This document shows positions 17,022-25,158 of a DNA stretch of 64,000 nt, one piece after another. Numbering within the stretch: position 1 is the first letter of the stretch; every line of letters starts with the position of its first letter. The notes under the pieces were generated by a model. The model was not told the DNA's origin and searched no databases. It was given only the letters and a program-made list of their open reading frames with translations. A program made the position numbers and the translations under genes. The stretch lies in contig DAOUMD010000120.1 of the NCBI GenBank assembly GCA_034412795.1, forward strand, positions 1 to 64,000, in the 5' to 3' direction. The DNA is from JAUVPY01 sp034412795 (lineage in GTDB: Bacteria; Chloroflexota; Anaerolineae; 4572-78; NAK82).

Positions 17022-18359
17022 TCATTCTCCTTTCGCTTGCTCTATCCCTGAATAGCGCACCTCGATCAACTCCCCTGCCGGTTCCTCCGGCTGACCGGAT
17101 GGGGCGCAGTCCCGGCAGTAGGCCACGTCGTCGATCACGTACCACGTGCCGGGCCTGTCCTGAGGCGACGAGCCACAACCTGCACACGTCTTTCCGGACA
17201 GCGGGGATGGAACTGACTGATCGACCTGACCAGCGTCACCCGCGCCCCAATCGAAGAGGTCGAGCTGCACCATCCCCATGACTTTCTCCGGCGTGGCGTC
17301 TTGCATAACCACGACGCTGTCCCTGGCTCGCCCCGGGGCATCCGTGAGGCGGTATCGATCACGCAGGACCTCCGGGTCGGCCTGAGCCAACGCCTCGGCG
17401 TAGCGCAAACCAGTGCCATTAAGTCCATAAAGCGCCACATTTATTCTGGCGAGCCTGACCATTAACCCATCGACGTCGGCCCCAAGAAATCTAACTAATC
17501 CTAAGTGAATCATCCAATCGGGATACATACCCGCCGCAGCGAGCAGCATTCGGCCTGAACCGACACAGGGATCACAGACCGTCACCGGTTGGTAATGGGG
17601 AAGGCAAGCGGGGATAACACGGTTGATGAACCACTCGAAGGCCTGATCCTCCTCGCCTTCCTTGAACATCAGCCCGGCCAACAAGGTGGCCTGGGCCAGC
17701 GGGGACTGGTCGATGGCCTGCTTGAGCCGCTCGTGAACCTCCCGTTCGCCGTTTTGGATGGTCATCGCTGACATGGCGAGGCAAACGTTCCATGGCGTCA
17801 TGTGTTGTCCAAGCCTTGGGTTGGGGTGGGTGAAGTTCATGAACACTTCTCCCAACACGTCCATGTAACCGTGCTCGGTGCTGTCCAGCAACAAGGCAAA
17901 AGCCTTGGAGAACGCCTCGAAATACTCGGGGCGATGGTACCTGGCCCGCATCTCATCGAACAGCCGCTTGACTTCGGGGGTGTCTTCGGCCAGCCGCCCG
18001 TGCTGCGCGGCGCTGGCCAGGTGCGCGGGCAACATGTCCAGCGATGTCTCGACCAGGCGCGTCCAGTCATCGTAGACGAGGTAGCTACTACTCCCGGAGG
18101 CACAGACTTCCTCCAGTAGCTTGATGATCCGTCCGGCGTACTCTTTCTGAGTCTGGGTGTTGTCGAAGAGGCTCAAGATCCGTCGGGGCAGCCCGGATGG
18201 TTGTTGTTCAACTTCATTTTGAAGTTGCCGGTCCATATGGGGCACATCAGGCGAAATGCCGACAGGGCCCATCACGGACGGCGTGGCTGAAGGGCTCTCC
18301 GTCTGATCCCACAAAGAGAGCTGAGAGACGACCCGGTCCGGCTTCTTGTGACCGCTCAT
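17022..18359 (-). CDS. N6-DNA-methylase-like protein without a visible catalytic NPPY, with clamp motifs and a zinc ribbon
   Basis: A 445-residue protein overlapping the upstream gene by 4 bases. The N-terminal helical part (HGYMDVLGEVFMNF...LGQHMTPWNVCLAMSA) and motif I (VTVCDPCVGSGRMLLAAAG, about residue 260) match HsdM-type N6-adenine methylases. I cannot find the catalytic [DNS]PP[YFW], so activity is doubtful. It has QLSLWD near the N-terminus and QLDLFD after the methylase core, both fitting the sliding-clamp-binding consensus QL[SD]LF. The C-terminus has a two-CxxC zinc ribbon (CAGCG...CRDCAP). Such proteins occur on integrative and conjugative elements; a role in element DNA processing is inference. 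Confidence 0.75.
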   Translation of the reverse strand: MSGHKKPDRVVSQLSLWDQTESPSATPSVMGPVGISPDVPHMDRQLQNEVEQQPSGLPRRILSLFDNTQTQKEYAGRIIKLLEEVCASGSSSYLVYDDWTRLVETSLDMLPAHLASAAQHGRLAEDTPEVKRLFDEMRARYHRPEYFEAFSKAFALLLDSTEHGYMDVLGEVFMNFTHPNPRLGQHMTPWNVCLAMSAMTIQNGEREVHERLKQAIDQSPLAQATLLAGLMFKEGEEDQAFEWFINRVIPACLPHYQPVTVCDPCVGSGRMLLAAAGMYPDWMIHLGLVRFLGADVDGLMVRLARINVALYGLNGTGLRYAEALAQADPEVLRDRYRLTDAPGRARDSVVVMQDATPEKVMGMVQLDLFDWGAGDAGQVDQSVPSPLSGKTCAGCGSSPQDRPGTWYVIDDVAYCRDCAPSGQPEEPAGELIEVRYSGIEQAKGE

Positions 18360-19234
18360 CCCACCCCACCTCCCTCCGTATAGGCGGTGAGAGCCAGGGC
18401 ATGCTCACGCAAGAGATGGTCCACGGGCACGTGGCCGGTCAGGATGCCCTGCACCAGGCCGTGCACCTCACCCAGGGCCTCTTCGCTCATCCCTGCGTCG
18501 AAGTCGACCAGGTCTCCGGCTTCCACCAGGGCATCGTCGATCACGTCCAGCCAGGTGAGATCATCACCCGGTTGGACGCGAGCCCTTAGAGCCTCCAGCG
18601 ACTCGTGATCATTGAGGATGGCCCCCACGAGGCAGCGGGCCGCCTCTGTCCCCTCCGGCCCCCACCCCAACCCAACCAGCGTCTCCAGGACGCGGTCGAT
18701 CAGCGCCAGCCAGGTGTCGGGGTGACGGTTTGCGTGGTTGGCGTCGACGACGATCACCTGCGCCCGCCAATCGTTCAAGTGGCGACACGCAACGTCCACC
18801 CGCATCGGGGACGATTGGCGGCCGCTTTCGTCCTCGGCAAACCACCACAACTCCGCCCCATCGCGGCACGTGACCTGCAGTCGGGTGCCGGGCGCAACCT
18901 GGTGCGCCTCACGGGTCACCACCACCACGAAATCACTGAGGGTGCTGGCCAGGTGATATGGTCGCCAGGCCTCCCGGGCCGCTTGTCCCTCGACGTCGTC
19001 GGCGCCCACGGCCTCCCGGATCACCGCCAGCAGGTTGCGGGTGGCGCGCAGCGCTTGCATCCGGGCGTCGTCGCCGCCCACGTCAGCGACGTGTTCCTGG
19101 ATCAAGGCCTCGATGCACATTTGCATATCTGACAACGCGCCCGCCACGCCGGGCTGCGATGGATGGTAGGCGCCCGCCAGGGCATCACCCAACGTCTGGG
19201 GGTCTATCAGAATGTGAGACGGTACGTTTAGCAT
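18356..19234 (-). CDS. Unknown protein of the mobile-element module
   Basis: A 292-residue acidic protein whose stop overlaps the start of the methylase-like gene (ATGA, 18356-18359). It is helical at both ends. The middle reads like a small alpha/beta domain (DFVVVVTREAHQVAPGTRLQ, RDGAELWWFAEDESG, RAQVIVVDANHANRHPDTW). I recognise no motif or membrane segment. Its conserved coupling with the methylase-like gene suggests a common complex. Confidence 0.65.
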   Translation of the reverse strand: MLNVPSHILIDPQTLGDALAGAYHPSQPGVAGALSDMQMCIEALIQEHVADVGGDDARMQALRATRNLLAVIREAVGADDVEGQAAREAWRPYHLASTLSDFVVVVTREAHQVAPGTRLQVTCRDGAELWWFAEDESGRQSSPMRVDVACRHLNDWRAQVIVVDANHANRHPDTWLALIDRVLETLVGLGWGPEGTEAARCLVGAILNDHESLEALRARVQPGDDLTWLDVIDDALVEAGDLVDFDAGMSEEALGEVHGLVQGILTGHVPVDHLLREHALALTAYTEGGGVG

Positions 19235-19313
19235 ACTTGGTGCTCCTTTCGTGAGTTCTCACGCCGATCGCACGGCGACTTCACACCTGCGCAGGAACAG
19301 AATTGTGAGAAAA

Positions 19314-19348
19314 ACGAAATGCGCCGGGATTTGTCCGGCGCATTTCGT
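19314..19348 (-). terminator. Intrinsic terminator after the Gly/Ala-rich membrane protein gene
   Basis: A perfect 14-bp stem, ACGAAATGCGCCGG / CCGGCGCATTTCGT, with a 7-base loop. On the minus strand it is followed directly by TTTTCTC, giving a five-T run from the last stem base. It lies 119 bases after the stop at 19467 and upstream of the start at 19234, so it separates two minus-strand transcription units. Confidence 0.8.
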
Positions 19349-19466
19349 CCGGCCGTCCCTTCGACGGCCGTCGTATTCAGTCACAGGTGTGGATGCTCGG
19401 TTGAGGCAGAAGGGAGGGGAATAGGGAAGGTCATAAGGGGATATCACCACGGCCGACACACGGGGT

Positions 19467-20081
19467 CTACATAGCCTGGTCTTCTTCGGGCTCGGCCTGA
19501 TCCTCATCCGTGTGGTGGTCGGCCCAGAACCTGAGCCGCGCCAGCCAGCCGCCCGGCACCCGGGTCTCACCTCCGGCAGCCTGCGGATCACCGGACTGCT
19601 CCGCCTGGTTCCCGGGAGCCTGGCGGGACAGGAGCATACCGACGACAACGCCAGCGGCGGCGCCGGCCAGCGTCCCACCCGCCAGGGTCAGCGGCCGGGA
19701 GTCCTGCATCACCCCTTTTGCCGCTTCCGCCGCCCTGCCGACCGCGCCGACCACGCCGTCCGTCGTCTTGATGACCAGCGGCTCCACGGCCACCCCGGAA
19801 AGCGTGGTCAGGGTCGCGCCCGTGGTGGCACCCACCGCCACGCCGGCGCCCAGGGTTGCCCTGGGGTGATCGGCGGACCACTTCAGCACGGTGTCCCTGG
19901 TCTTGACACCGGCGGCAGTGACCGCCAACGCGGCGCCTGTGGCCAGCACTTCTACTTTGTGCCTGGCCAGCCAGCCAGGTCCGGCGGGCAGATTGCCCTC
20001 GGTTCCCGGTGCTGCGGCCGAGCCTACCTGGTCTGTGCCCGGCTTGGTAATAGGAATAGTGCGTGTGCTTGTGTCTGACAT
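19467..20081 (-). CDS. Gly/Ala-rich protein with two glycine-zipper-like hydrophobic segments
   Basis: A 204-residue protein with a hydrophilic N-terminus, then VEVLATGAALAVTAAGV, a second Gly/Ala-rich stretch (ATLGAGVAVGATTGATLTTL) and a third (LAGGTLAGAAAGVVVGMLL), and an acidic tail (EDQAEPEEDQAM). The pattern suggests an inner-membrane or phage/plasmid-type glycine-zipper protein. No family recognised. It has its own terminator (19314-19348) and a long upstream region with AT-rich palindromes. Confidence 0.65.
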   Translation of the reverse strand: MSDTSTRTIPITKPGTDQVGSAAAPGTEGNLPAGPGWLARHKVEVLATGAALAVTAAGVKTRDTVLKWSADHPRATLGAGVAVGATTGATLTTLSGVAVEPLVIKTTDGVVGAVGRAAEAAKGVMQDSRPLTLAGGTLAGAAAGVVVGMLLSRQAPGNQAEQSGDPQAAGGETRVPGGWLARLRFWADHHTDEDQAEPEEDQAM

Positions 20082-20215
20082 CGTTCAAGTCCTTTCTTCT
20101 TATGTTATGGGATTAATTGGGTTAATGGGGATTGATGTGAGCAGTTGTCGGTGTCGGCCGTCTGCTCGTCCCCTCCTCGACCTCCGGCCTTCGCCTCACG
20201 GTGGCCAAACGAAAA

Positions 20216-20240
20216 ACGCCGGGGCGCTTTGCCTCGGCGT
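20216..20240 (-). terminator. Intrinsic terminator downstream of the recombinase operon
   Basis: A 10-bp stem with one mismatch, ACGCCGGGGC / GCCTCGGCGT (plus strand), with a 5-base loop. On the minus strand the stem ends GCCCCGGCG followed by TTTTTCG. It lies about 360 bases beyond the recombinase stop and before the start of the Gly/Ala-rich gene. Confidence 0.7.
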
Positions 20241-20483
20241 GCCAGCGTGGCTGGCTGGATGAGTGTGGCTTGTGGGGCACTTCACTTACGGTGGCATCTC
20301 AAGCCAATGACCCGGGATCGCACGACTGGCTAGTGTGTCGTGAAGATATCGAAACGAGGGTTGAAAAGTGGAACAATTCCGGCGTAAGATGTCGGGACAT
20401 ACGAGAGATGTCTTGGCTAAATGGGGATCAACTAAGTGAGGGTAGAGGCAAAGGGGGTATCGAAGCCTCTATAAATATTATAT

Positions 20484-20552
20484 CACATTTATTTAATAAT
20501 GTCAATACTATGTTTAACTATATTAACACCACATTTAACTATATTAATGTGG
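20484..20552. repeat. AT-rich cluster of three imperfect palindromes downstream of the recombinase
   Basis: The 14-mer TTTAACTATATTAA occurs at 20513-20526 and again at 20534-20547, exactly 21 bp (two helical turns) apart. The second copy sits inside a near-palindrome (CCACATT...AATGTGG, 20529-20552). A related one, ACATTTATTTAATAATGT, lies just upstream. The block is far more AT-rich than its surroundings. It could be recombinase arm sites, part of an attachment site, an iteron/origin or operators for the 20081 gene. The rest of the 20082-20598 gap holds only the terminator at 20216-20240. Confidence 0.6.
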
Positions 20553-20598
20553 TCGCTGGAAGCAAGTGGCTCGTAATACGTTGAGGAAGCGTATCGTA

Positions 20599-21519
20599 TC
20601 AATCACTCCAGGCCACCGCCTCCACCGCCGCCGACAGGTCGGACTGGGAGGGTGTGGTGTAGATCGCGGTGGTGTTCAGGTTCTCGTGCCCCAGCAGCAT
20701 GGCCACCCGGTCCAGCGAGACGCCGGCATCTACCAAATTCTTGCCGAGGCTGTGGCGTAAGACATGGGGTGTCACCTCTTCCAGTTCGGCCAGGCGCGCC
20801 AGCCGGGTGATGATGGACTGCACGCTCCGGCTGGACAGGCGGCTCCCCTTTTGCCCCACCAACAGCGCGTCTATTCCATCTAGCGGCGGATGCACCTTCA
20901 ACCACTCGGCCAGGGCCTGGCGCGCGTCCAGGTTGAGGGCCACTTCCCGGTACTTGCCTCCCTTGCCTGAGCGGACCACGACTTTGCCGCTGCGCTCGCC
21001 CAGCTCTACGTCGTCCAGATCTAACGCACAGGCTTCACCCACCCGCAGGCCGGCGTGAAGCAAGAGCGCCACCACGACCTCGTCCCGGCGCGCCCGCCAG
21101 CGGCCGGCCTCCAGTCCCTTGGCGTCCGCCAGTTGGGTCTGTTCCTGCGCCGTGCGCAGCAGCTTGTACTGCGCGGGCCGGTCGAGCCATTGGGGGGCGC
21201 GCCGGGCCTGGGGCACGTCGTGGATGTCTTCGACCGGGTTATCAGGCACGTGACCTGCCCGGGTTGCCCAACCGAAGAAAGCGCGCAGCGCAGCCAGCTT
21301 GCGGTTGATGGTGCTCGGCTTCTGTTTCTTGACTGCCCGCAGGTGCTGGCGATATTCGCGCACGTCCAAGGGCGTGACAGTGGGGGGGGCCGGTTTGCCG
21401 TTAGTGTGCTCAAACCACCTGGCGAACAGGCGCACGTCGCGGGCGTAGCCTTGAGCCGTGCGGGGGCTGAGGTCCTGGCCGGTCAGGTGGGCAGTGAACT
21501 CGTCGATCAACTCCAGCAT
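20599..21519 (-). CDS. XerC/D-like tyrosine recombinase (integrase)
   Basis: A 306-residue protein of normal length. The N-terminal SAM-like core-binding domain has SPRTAQGYARDVRLFARW and STINRKLAALRAFFGWA. The catalytic domain carries the full set: Arg in HAGLRVGEAC, Lys in GKGGKYREV, HxxR in TPHVLRHSLGKNL, His in LLGHENLNTT and the Tyr nucleophile in AIYTTPSQ. It cuts and rejoins DNA through a 3'-phosphotyrosine. It lies 11 bases after the SpoVS gene in the same operon. Next to the element-like genes and the AT-rich palindromes it is probably an element integrase rather than the chromosomal dimer-resolution enzyme. Confidence 0.92.
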   Translation of the reverse strand: MLELIDEFTAHLTGQDLSPRTAQGYARDVRLFARWFEHTNGKPAPPTVTPLDVREYRQHLRAVKKQKPSTINRKLAALRAFFGWATRAGHVPDNPVEDIHDVPQARRAPQWLDRPAQYKLLRTAQEQTQLADAKGLEAGRWRARRDEVVVALLLHAGLRVGEACALDLDDVELGERSGKVVVRSGKGGKYREVALNLDARQALAEWLKVHPPLDGIDALLVGQKGSRLSSRSVQSIITRLARLAELEEVTPHVLRHSLGKNLVDAGVSLDRVAMLLGHENLNTTAIYTTPSQSDLSAAVEAVAWSD

Positions 21520-21530
21520 GCCATCCTCAC

Positions 21531-21824
21531 CTATAGCCAGTCGACGTTTCCCGAGATGTTGATAACGGTGAGATGCACGGCGGTCTGGCTGCCGTGCCTC
21601 AAGGGGATATCTGCCAGTTGGGGGACGATCACCAGGGAGGAGCCCTCGATCTCGGCCGTCTCCCTGGCCCGGGCCACGGCCTTGACCGCCTGGTTGACCG
21701 CGCCGGCGCCGACCGTCTCCAGCGTCACGTAGCCCGACTGGCGGACCTGGTCGAGGATGCGGCTTGCCAGGGCCGAGACTTTGGTGTTCTTGCCGACGCG
21801 TATGAGGCTGCTGTCTTTGCCCAT
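21531..21824 (-). CDS. spoVS: SpoVS-family (Alba-like) protein
   Basis: A 97-residue protein. The signature VGAGAVNQAVKAVARARE and the flanking strands (SSLIRVGKNTKVSALASRIL, SSLVIVPQLADIPL, TAVHLTVINIS) match stage V sporulation protein S, a small Alba-like nucleic-acid-binding family widespread beyond spore formers. The start has GGGAGAG upstream and the promoter at 21845-21872. Cotranscription with the recombinase suggests a DNA-architectural or regulatory role for the element. Confidence 0.88.
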   Translation of the reverse strand: MGKDSSLIRVGKNTKVSALASRILDQVRQSGYVTLETVGAGAVNQAVKAVARARETAEIEGSSLVIVPQLADIPLRHGSQTAVHLTVINISGNVDWL

Positions 21825-21844
21825 GAGGTGTCTCTCCCTGGGGT

Positions 21845-21872
21845 ATTATACCTTATGCGAGATTTTTTACAA
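21845..21872 (-). promoter_or_regulatory. Promoter of the spoVS-recombinase operon
   Basis: On the minus strand TTGTAA (21872-21867), a 16-base spacer and a perfect TATAAT (21850-21845). This places the start site near 21838, just before the spoVS ATG at 21824. Confidence 0.65.
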
Positions 21873-21925
21873 GGCTTAGAAGCCTCAAAATACCCCATTT
21901 CGCGTTGTTTTTTGGCTAAAAACTG

Positions 21926-21945
21926 CGCACAATCCCCATTGTGCG
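21926..21945. promoter_or_regulatory. Operator-like inverted repeat between divergent operons
   Basis: CGCACAAT-CCCC-ATTGTGCG is a perfect 8-bp inverted repeat with a 4-base centre. It lies midway between the divergent spoVS and phd promoters, as expected for a site of a dimeric regulator. The regulator is unknown. Confidence 0.5.
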
Positions 21946-21981
21946 ATATTCTCTGCCGATTGCGAAGGGTTAGAACAGACC

Positions 21982-22021
21982 TTGATTATCCAGCCCATGT
22001 GTGCTAAACTATATATAGTTT
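21982..22021 (+). promoter_or_regulatory. Promoter and palindromic operator of the Phd-type antitoxin gene
   Basis: TTGATT (21982-21987), a 17-base spacer and TAAACT (22005-22010). The 16-bp perfect palindrome AAACTATATATAGTTT (22006-22021) overlaps the -10 box and start site. Phd/YefM antitoxins autorepress by binding such palindromes, so this is a good candidate autoregulatory site. Confidence 0.7.
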
Positions 22022-22060
22022 ATATAGAGTATACATTTTTTGGTACTTCAGGAGGATGTT

Positions 22061-22390
22061 ATGGCAACCGTAGTAACGGCGACTGACCTAAGAACGAAAA
22101 TCCGTGAGGTTATCCAACGTGCCCAGTTCCAAAGTGATCACGTCATCGTAACGGTGTTCGATAAACCGGCCGTCGCGATCATTGGCATTGAAGACTACCG
22201 TGATTATCTGGCTCACAGGGAACAACAGCAGCAGCATAATGAGAAGCGATGGGAAAGACTACGTGCGATGGTTGAACAAGACACTGTCCTCAATGAGCTA
22301 ACAGATGAGGAACTCCAGACGCTCATCGACAGAGTACGGGCTGCTGGCCGAGCCAATCACCGTGCGAGTGCGGCAGGTGAGGGTGAGTAG
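22061..22390 (+). CDS. Phd/YefM-family antitoxin (no toxin visible)
   Basis: A 109-residue protein from ATG 22061, which has AGGAGG 6 bases upstream. The N-terminus (VVTATDLRTKIREVIQRA, then HVIVTVFDKPAVAIIGIEDYRDYL) is the Phd/YefM fold that binds DNA and neutralises a RelE/Doc/PIN-type toxin. The acidic helical C-terminus is as expected for toxin binding. No toxin ORF follows. After the stop there is only a fragment (a GTG at 22397 opening YKLNWQSHLVDHYS) and a small hydrophobic ORF. It may be an orphan antitoxin or a regulator of the plus-strand gene string downstream. Confidence 0.8.
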   Translation: MATVVTATDLRTKIREVIQRAQFQSDHVIVTVFDKPAVAIIGIEDYRDYLAHREQQQQHNEKRWERLRAMVEQDTVLNELTDEELQTLIDRVRAAGRANHRASAAGEGE

Positions 22391-22481
22391 TCGCCAGTGT
22401 ATAAGCTCAACTGGCAATCCCATCTCGTAGATCACTATTCGTGAGGCAAGTAACGGACATACAGCCTTTGGAGACGACCCG

Positions 22482-22598
22482 ATGACACTAGCCTATGATA
22501 TCTTAACCAATCTGGCTGTCAATCTGGTGGCTGACCTCGGCACCCTAGCTCAGGCCCTGTTTGACGCCTTGGTGCAGGTGGCTGGCTTTCCGGGATGA
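22482..22598 (+). CDS. Possible 38-residue hydrophobic peptide
   Basis: ATG at 22482 with GGAG about 9 bases upstream opens MTLAYDILTNLAVNLVADLG followed by TLAQALFDALVQVAGFPG. It is an almost uninterrupted amphipathic or membrane-seeking helix with no basic residue. Its position between the antitoxin and the first STAND gene is intriguing, but so short an ORF may be chance. The remaining bases of 22391-22674 show nothing else I can support. Confidence 0.3.
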   Translation: MTLAYDILTNLAVNLVADLGTLAQALFDALVQVAGFPG

Positions 22599-22674
22599 TG
22601 GGATACATAGTTCTCGCACGGGCGGCGAAAACGCGCTGGAAAAATGGCATTTGTGAGCTTGGGGATGGTGCTGA

Positions 22675-25158
22675 ATGACCAACACTGAGACTTCCATCCA
22701 GACATGGAAATACGACGCCGGGAGCGGTGTGGCTGCTGTAGCTCTCTCCGGTGATGGGGAGACGGTGGTCGCTGTCACACTGGGAAAAAAGGTCCTCTGC
22801 CTGGACGGAAACGGGCGTCAACGCTGGGGCGCCAAGGTCGGCAACCAGGCCTGGTGTGTTGGTCTTAGTGCTGATGGGCAGACGACTGTGGTCGGAACAG
22901 GCAGCACACGCCCCTGGGATATGGGCGGGCGGGGGCTATTTTGCTTTGCCAATGATGGGTCCTTACTCTGGCAGGTGGATCTGAAGGCCTCAGTCTGGGG
23001 GCTGGCCCTATCGGCCGATGCTGAGACCATCGCCGTTGGCACCGACGCAAAACAACTGATCCTCTTCGACGGTCATGGGAGCCGATTATGGCATCAAGAT
23101 GTACGTGGCTTGGGTTGGTACGCCTGGGTATGGAGCGCTGCCGTCTCCGCTGACGGCGGGATCATTGTGGCCGGCGCAGCCGACAAGCGGGTGCGTCTGT
23201 TCGAGCGGAGTGGTGTACTATTGGGCGAGCACCAGGCTCGAGCTGACGTCTTCACGGTGGCAGTTTCGGCCGAGGGCGAAGCAGTCGCTGCCGGTGACAC
23301 CGAAGGCTATGTGTATTGGCTGAACCAGCAGGGGCATCTGCTATGGGAAGAGAAGCTCGCTGATAAGGTATGGGCAGTGATCTTAAGTGCGGATAGCGAG
23401 CGATTGCTGGTTGGAGCCGGCGAGAAGGAGTCTCATTTGCGGGCTTATGATCAGGCTGGCCACCTGCTGTGGCGGCGTCACGTAGAGGGTAGCGTCAGCA
23501 GCTTAGCTCTCGGTGCTGGCGGCCAGCGGGCGGCCGCTGGGACACGGGATGGGGCTATCCATGTCTTTGATGCCGAGGGAGATGTGCTGCACGAAGCTCA
23601 GGCCAACAAACTTGTACGTCAGGTGACCATTTCGGCCACTGGCGAGCATGTGGTGGCCGGGTCTGAAGATGGCTACGTCTACGGCTTCCAGTTGCCAACT
23701 CCGCCTTCCGCTAGTACGCCCGTGGCACAAGAGGAGAGGCGACCAGAAGCGGCTGGTAGCGTCTACTCGGTTTACATTGAGCAAGCCACAGGCCTGGCCA
23801 TTGGCGACCGGGCTCAGGTGGTGCAAGCCGGGGGTGAGAAAGACGAGGCTGATGATGGAGTTGAGGGAAAAGTCAGATTGACGGCCGACCGCCAACAGCG
23901 CTGTGACGACCTGGCCGAAAATATCCGCGAGACGTTGGAGCTTATTAAGGGTTACGAAGATCAGCGCCGACTGGCCGAAGATCTCAAGGCCAAGCGGCGA
24001 GCGGAGCGAGAAATCGCTGATTTGCGAAGGCAATTGGTAAAGTATGAAGCTGAAGCGCGCCAATTGGGATGTGATGCCTCGCCTTATACCGAAAAGACAT
24101 TGCTCCTCCTTACTGATTCTAGTGAGAAAATCCCTGATGCAGATAACCGGACCGAGCGTTTGCTGCGGCGACTACCCGTACCGACTTACTCTCGCTTGTT
24201 CGGAATCGAATCTCAAGTTGACAAGTTGCTCCGATTTCTTCGTGACCAGCAAGAACACTATATTATCAGCATCCAAGGCATTGGGGGCATCGGTAAGACA
24301 GCAGTCGCAGATCATACTGCGCGTCGATTCATACCGCAAGCCGACACACTTGCTGACCTGATTTGGATAAGCGCCAAACAGGAGTATCTGACAGAATCAG
24401 GTATTGTGCAAGGTAAAAGCCAGGCCAATTTAGAGGGCCTCTTCGATGGTCTAGGTCAAAAATTGGGGTTGACGACTGTGCTGCGTTTGCCTCTATCTCA
24501 AAAGGTCGAGAGCTTGGCTCCGTTGTTACGTGCTGAACCTTATCTGGTAATAATAGATAACCTGGAGACCGTGCAAGATTTTGAGAGACTTGTGCCTTGG
24601 TTGGAAGAACTGGCTGCCCCCACCAAATTTCTATTAACCAGCCGAGAGGATATTCCATCGCTTACTACCGTGACCCGCGTTCGCTTGAAGGAGCTAGATA
24701 AGGACGCCAGCTTGGCCTTGATCCACCATGCCGCTCAAGAAAAACAGGTTGATGACCTTGATGTGCAAAGCATCTACAATCTAGTTGGCGGAAATCCACT
24801 GGCCATCATTTTGATAGTCAGTCAGATGCGATATTTGCCGCCAGCCACGGTACTTGAAAGTGTTAGACTAGGTACGGCGGACGAGATATATAGATATGTT
24901 TACTGGAAATCTTGGTCGGCCTTGACTAATGAGGCACGAGAGATCCTGTTTACGATTCAACGAGCCGGAGATCAAGCGGATTGGCATTGGCTGACAACGA
25001 TGATCGGTCAATCTCCCAGGGGCTTGCACGAGGGGCTCCAACGCCTAATTGATCTATCACTGGTACAGCTACAGCGTAGTCCTGACGGTGAACGTCACTA
25101 TACCATTCATCGGTTAACATCAACCTTCCTTCGTATCGAGGTATTAGGGTGGAAGTAG
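22675..25158 (+). CDS. Beta-propeller / RHIM-like motif / adaptor A / NB-ARC STAND NTPase
   Basis: An 827-residue protein. Residues 8-345 are seven or eight WD40/PQQ-like blades with recurring VWAVALSADGE and LLWEE units. Residues 363-384 are the repeated motif (YSVYIEQATGLAIGDRAQVVQ, nt 23761-23826). Residues 405-465 are adaptor A (CDDLAENIRETLELIKGYED...REIADLRRQL). An NB-ARC-type NTPase follows, with P-loop GIGGIGKTAVA (about 536-546), Walker B YLVIIDNLE and sensor FLLTSRE. The protein ends at the winged-helix region; the TPR part is the next, overlapping gene. A propeller at the N-terminus is unusual for STANDs, where WD40 is normally C-terminal. The output partner is probably recruited through the two linker modules. 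Confidence 0.9.
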   Translation: MTNTETSIQTWKYDAGSGVAAVALSGDGETVVAVTLGKKVLCLDGNGRQRWGAKVGNQAWCVGLSADGQTTVVGTGSTRPWDMGGRGLFCFANDGSLLWQVDLKASVWGLALSADAETIAVGTDAKQLILFDGHGSRLWHQDVRGLGWYAWVWSAAVSADGGIIVAGAADKRVRLFERSGVLLGEHQARADVFTVAVSAEGEAVAAGDTEGYVYWLNQQGHLLWEEKLADKVWAVILSADSERLLVGAGEKESHLRAYDQAGHLLWRRHVEGSVSSLALGAGGQRAAAGTRDGAIHVFDAEGDVLHEAQANKLVRQVTISATGEHVVAGSEDGYVYGFQLPTPPSASTPVAQEERRPEAAGSVYSVYIEQATGLAIGDRAQVVQAGGEKDEADDGVEGKVRLTADRQQRCDDLAENIRETLELIKGYEDQRRLAEDLKAKRRAEREIADLRRQLVKYEAEARQLGCDASPYTEKTLLLLTDSSEKIPDADNRTERLLRRLPVPTYSRLFGIESQVDKLLRFLRDQQEHYIISIQGIGGIGKTAVADHTARRFIPQADTLADLIWISAKQEYLTESGIVQGKSQANLEGLFDGLGQKLGLTTVLRLPLSQKVESLAPLLRAEPYLVIIDNLETVQDFERLVPWLEELAAPTKFLLTSREDIPSLTTVTRVRLKELDKDASLALIHHAAQEKQVDDLDVQSIYNLVGGNPLAIILIVSQMRYLPPATVLESVRLGTADEIYRYVYWKSWSALTNEAREILFTIQRAGDQADWHWLTTMIGQSPRGLHEGLQRLIDLSLVQLQRSPDGERHYTIHRLTSTFLRIEVLGWK

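Noticed and set aside
19259..19678. A 139-codon minus-strand ORF overlapping the Gly/Ala-rich gene
   Set aside because: It reads through the terminator at 19314-19348 and has Arg/Pro/Ser-rich low-complexity sequence typical of an out-of-frame shadow.
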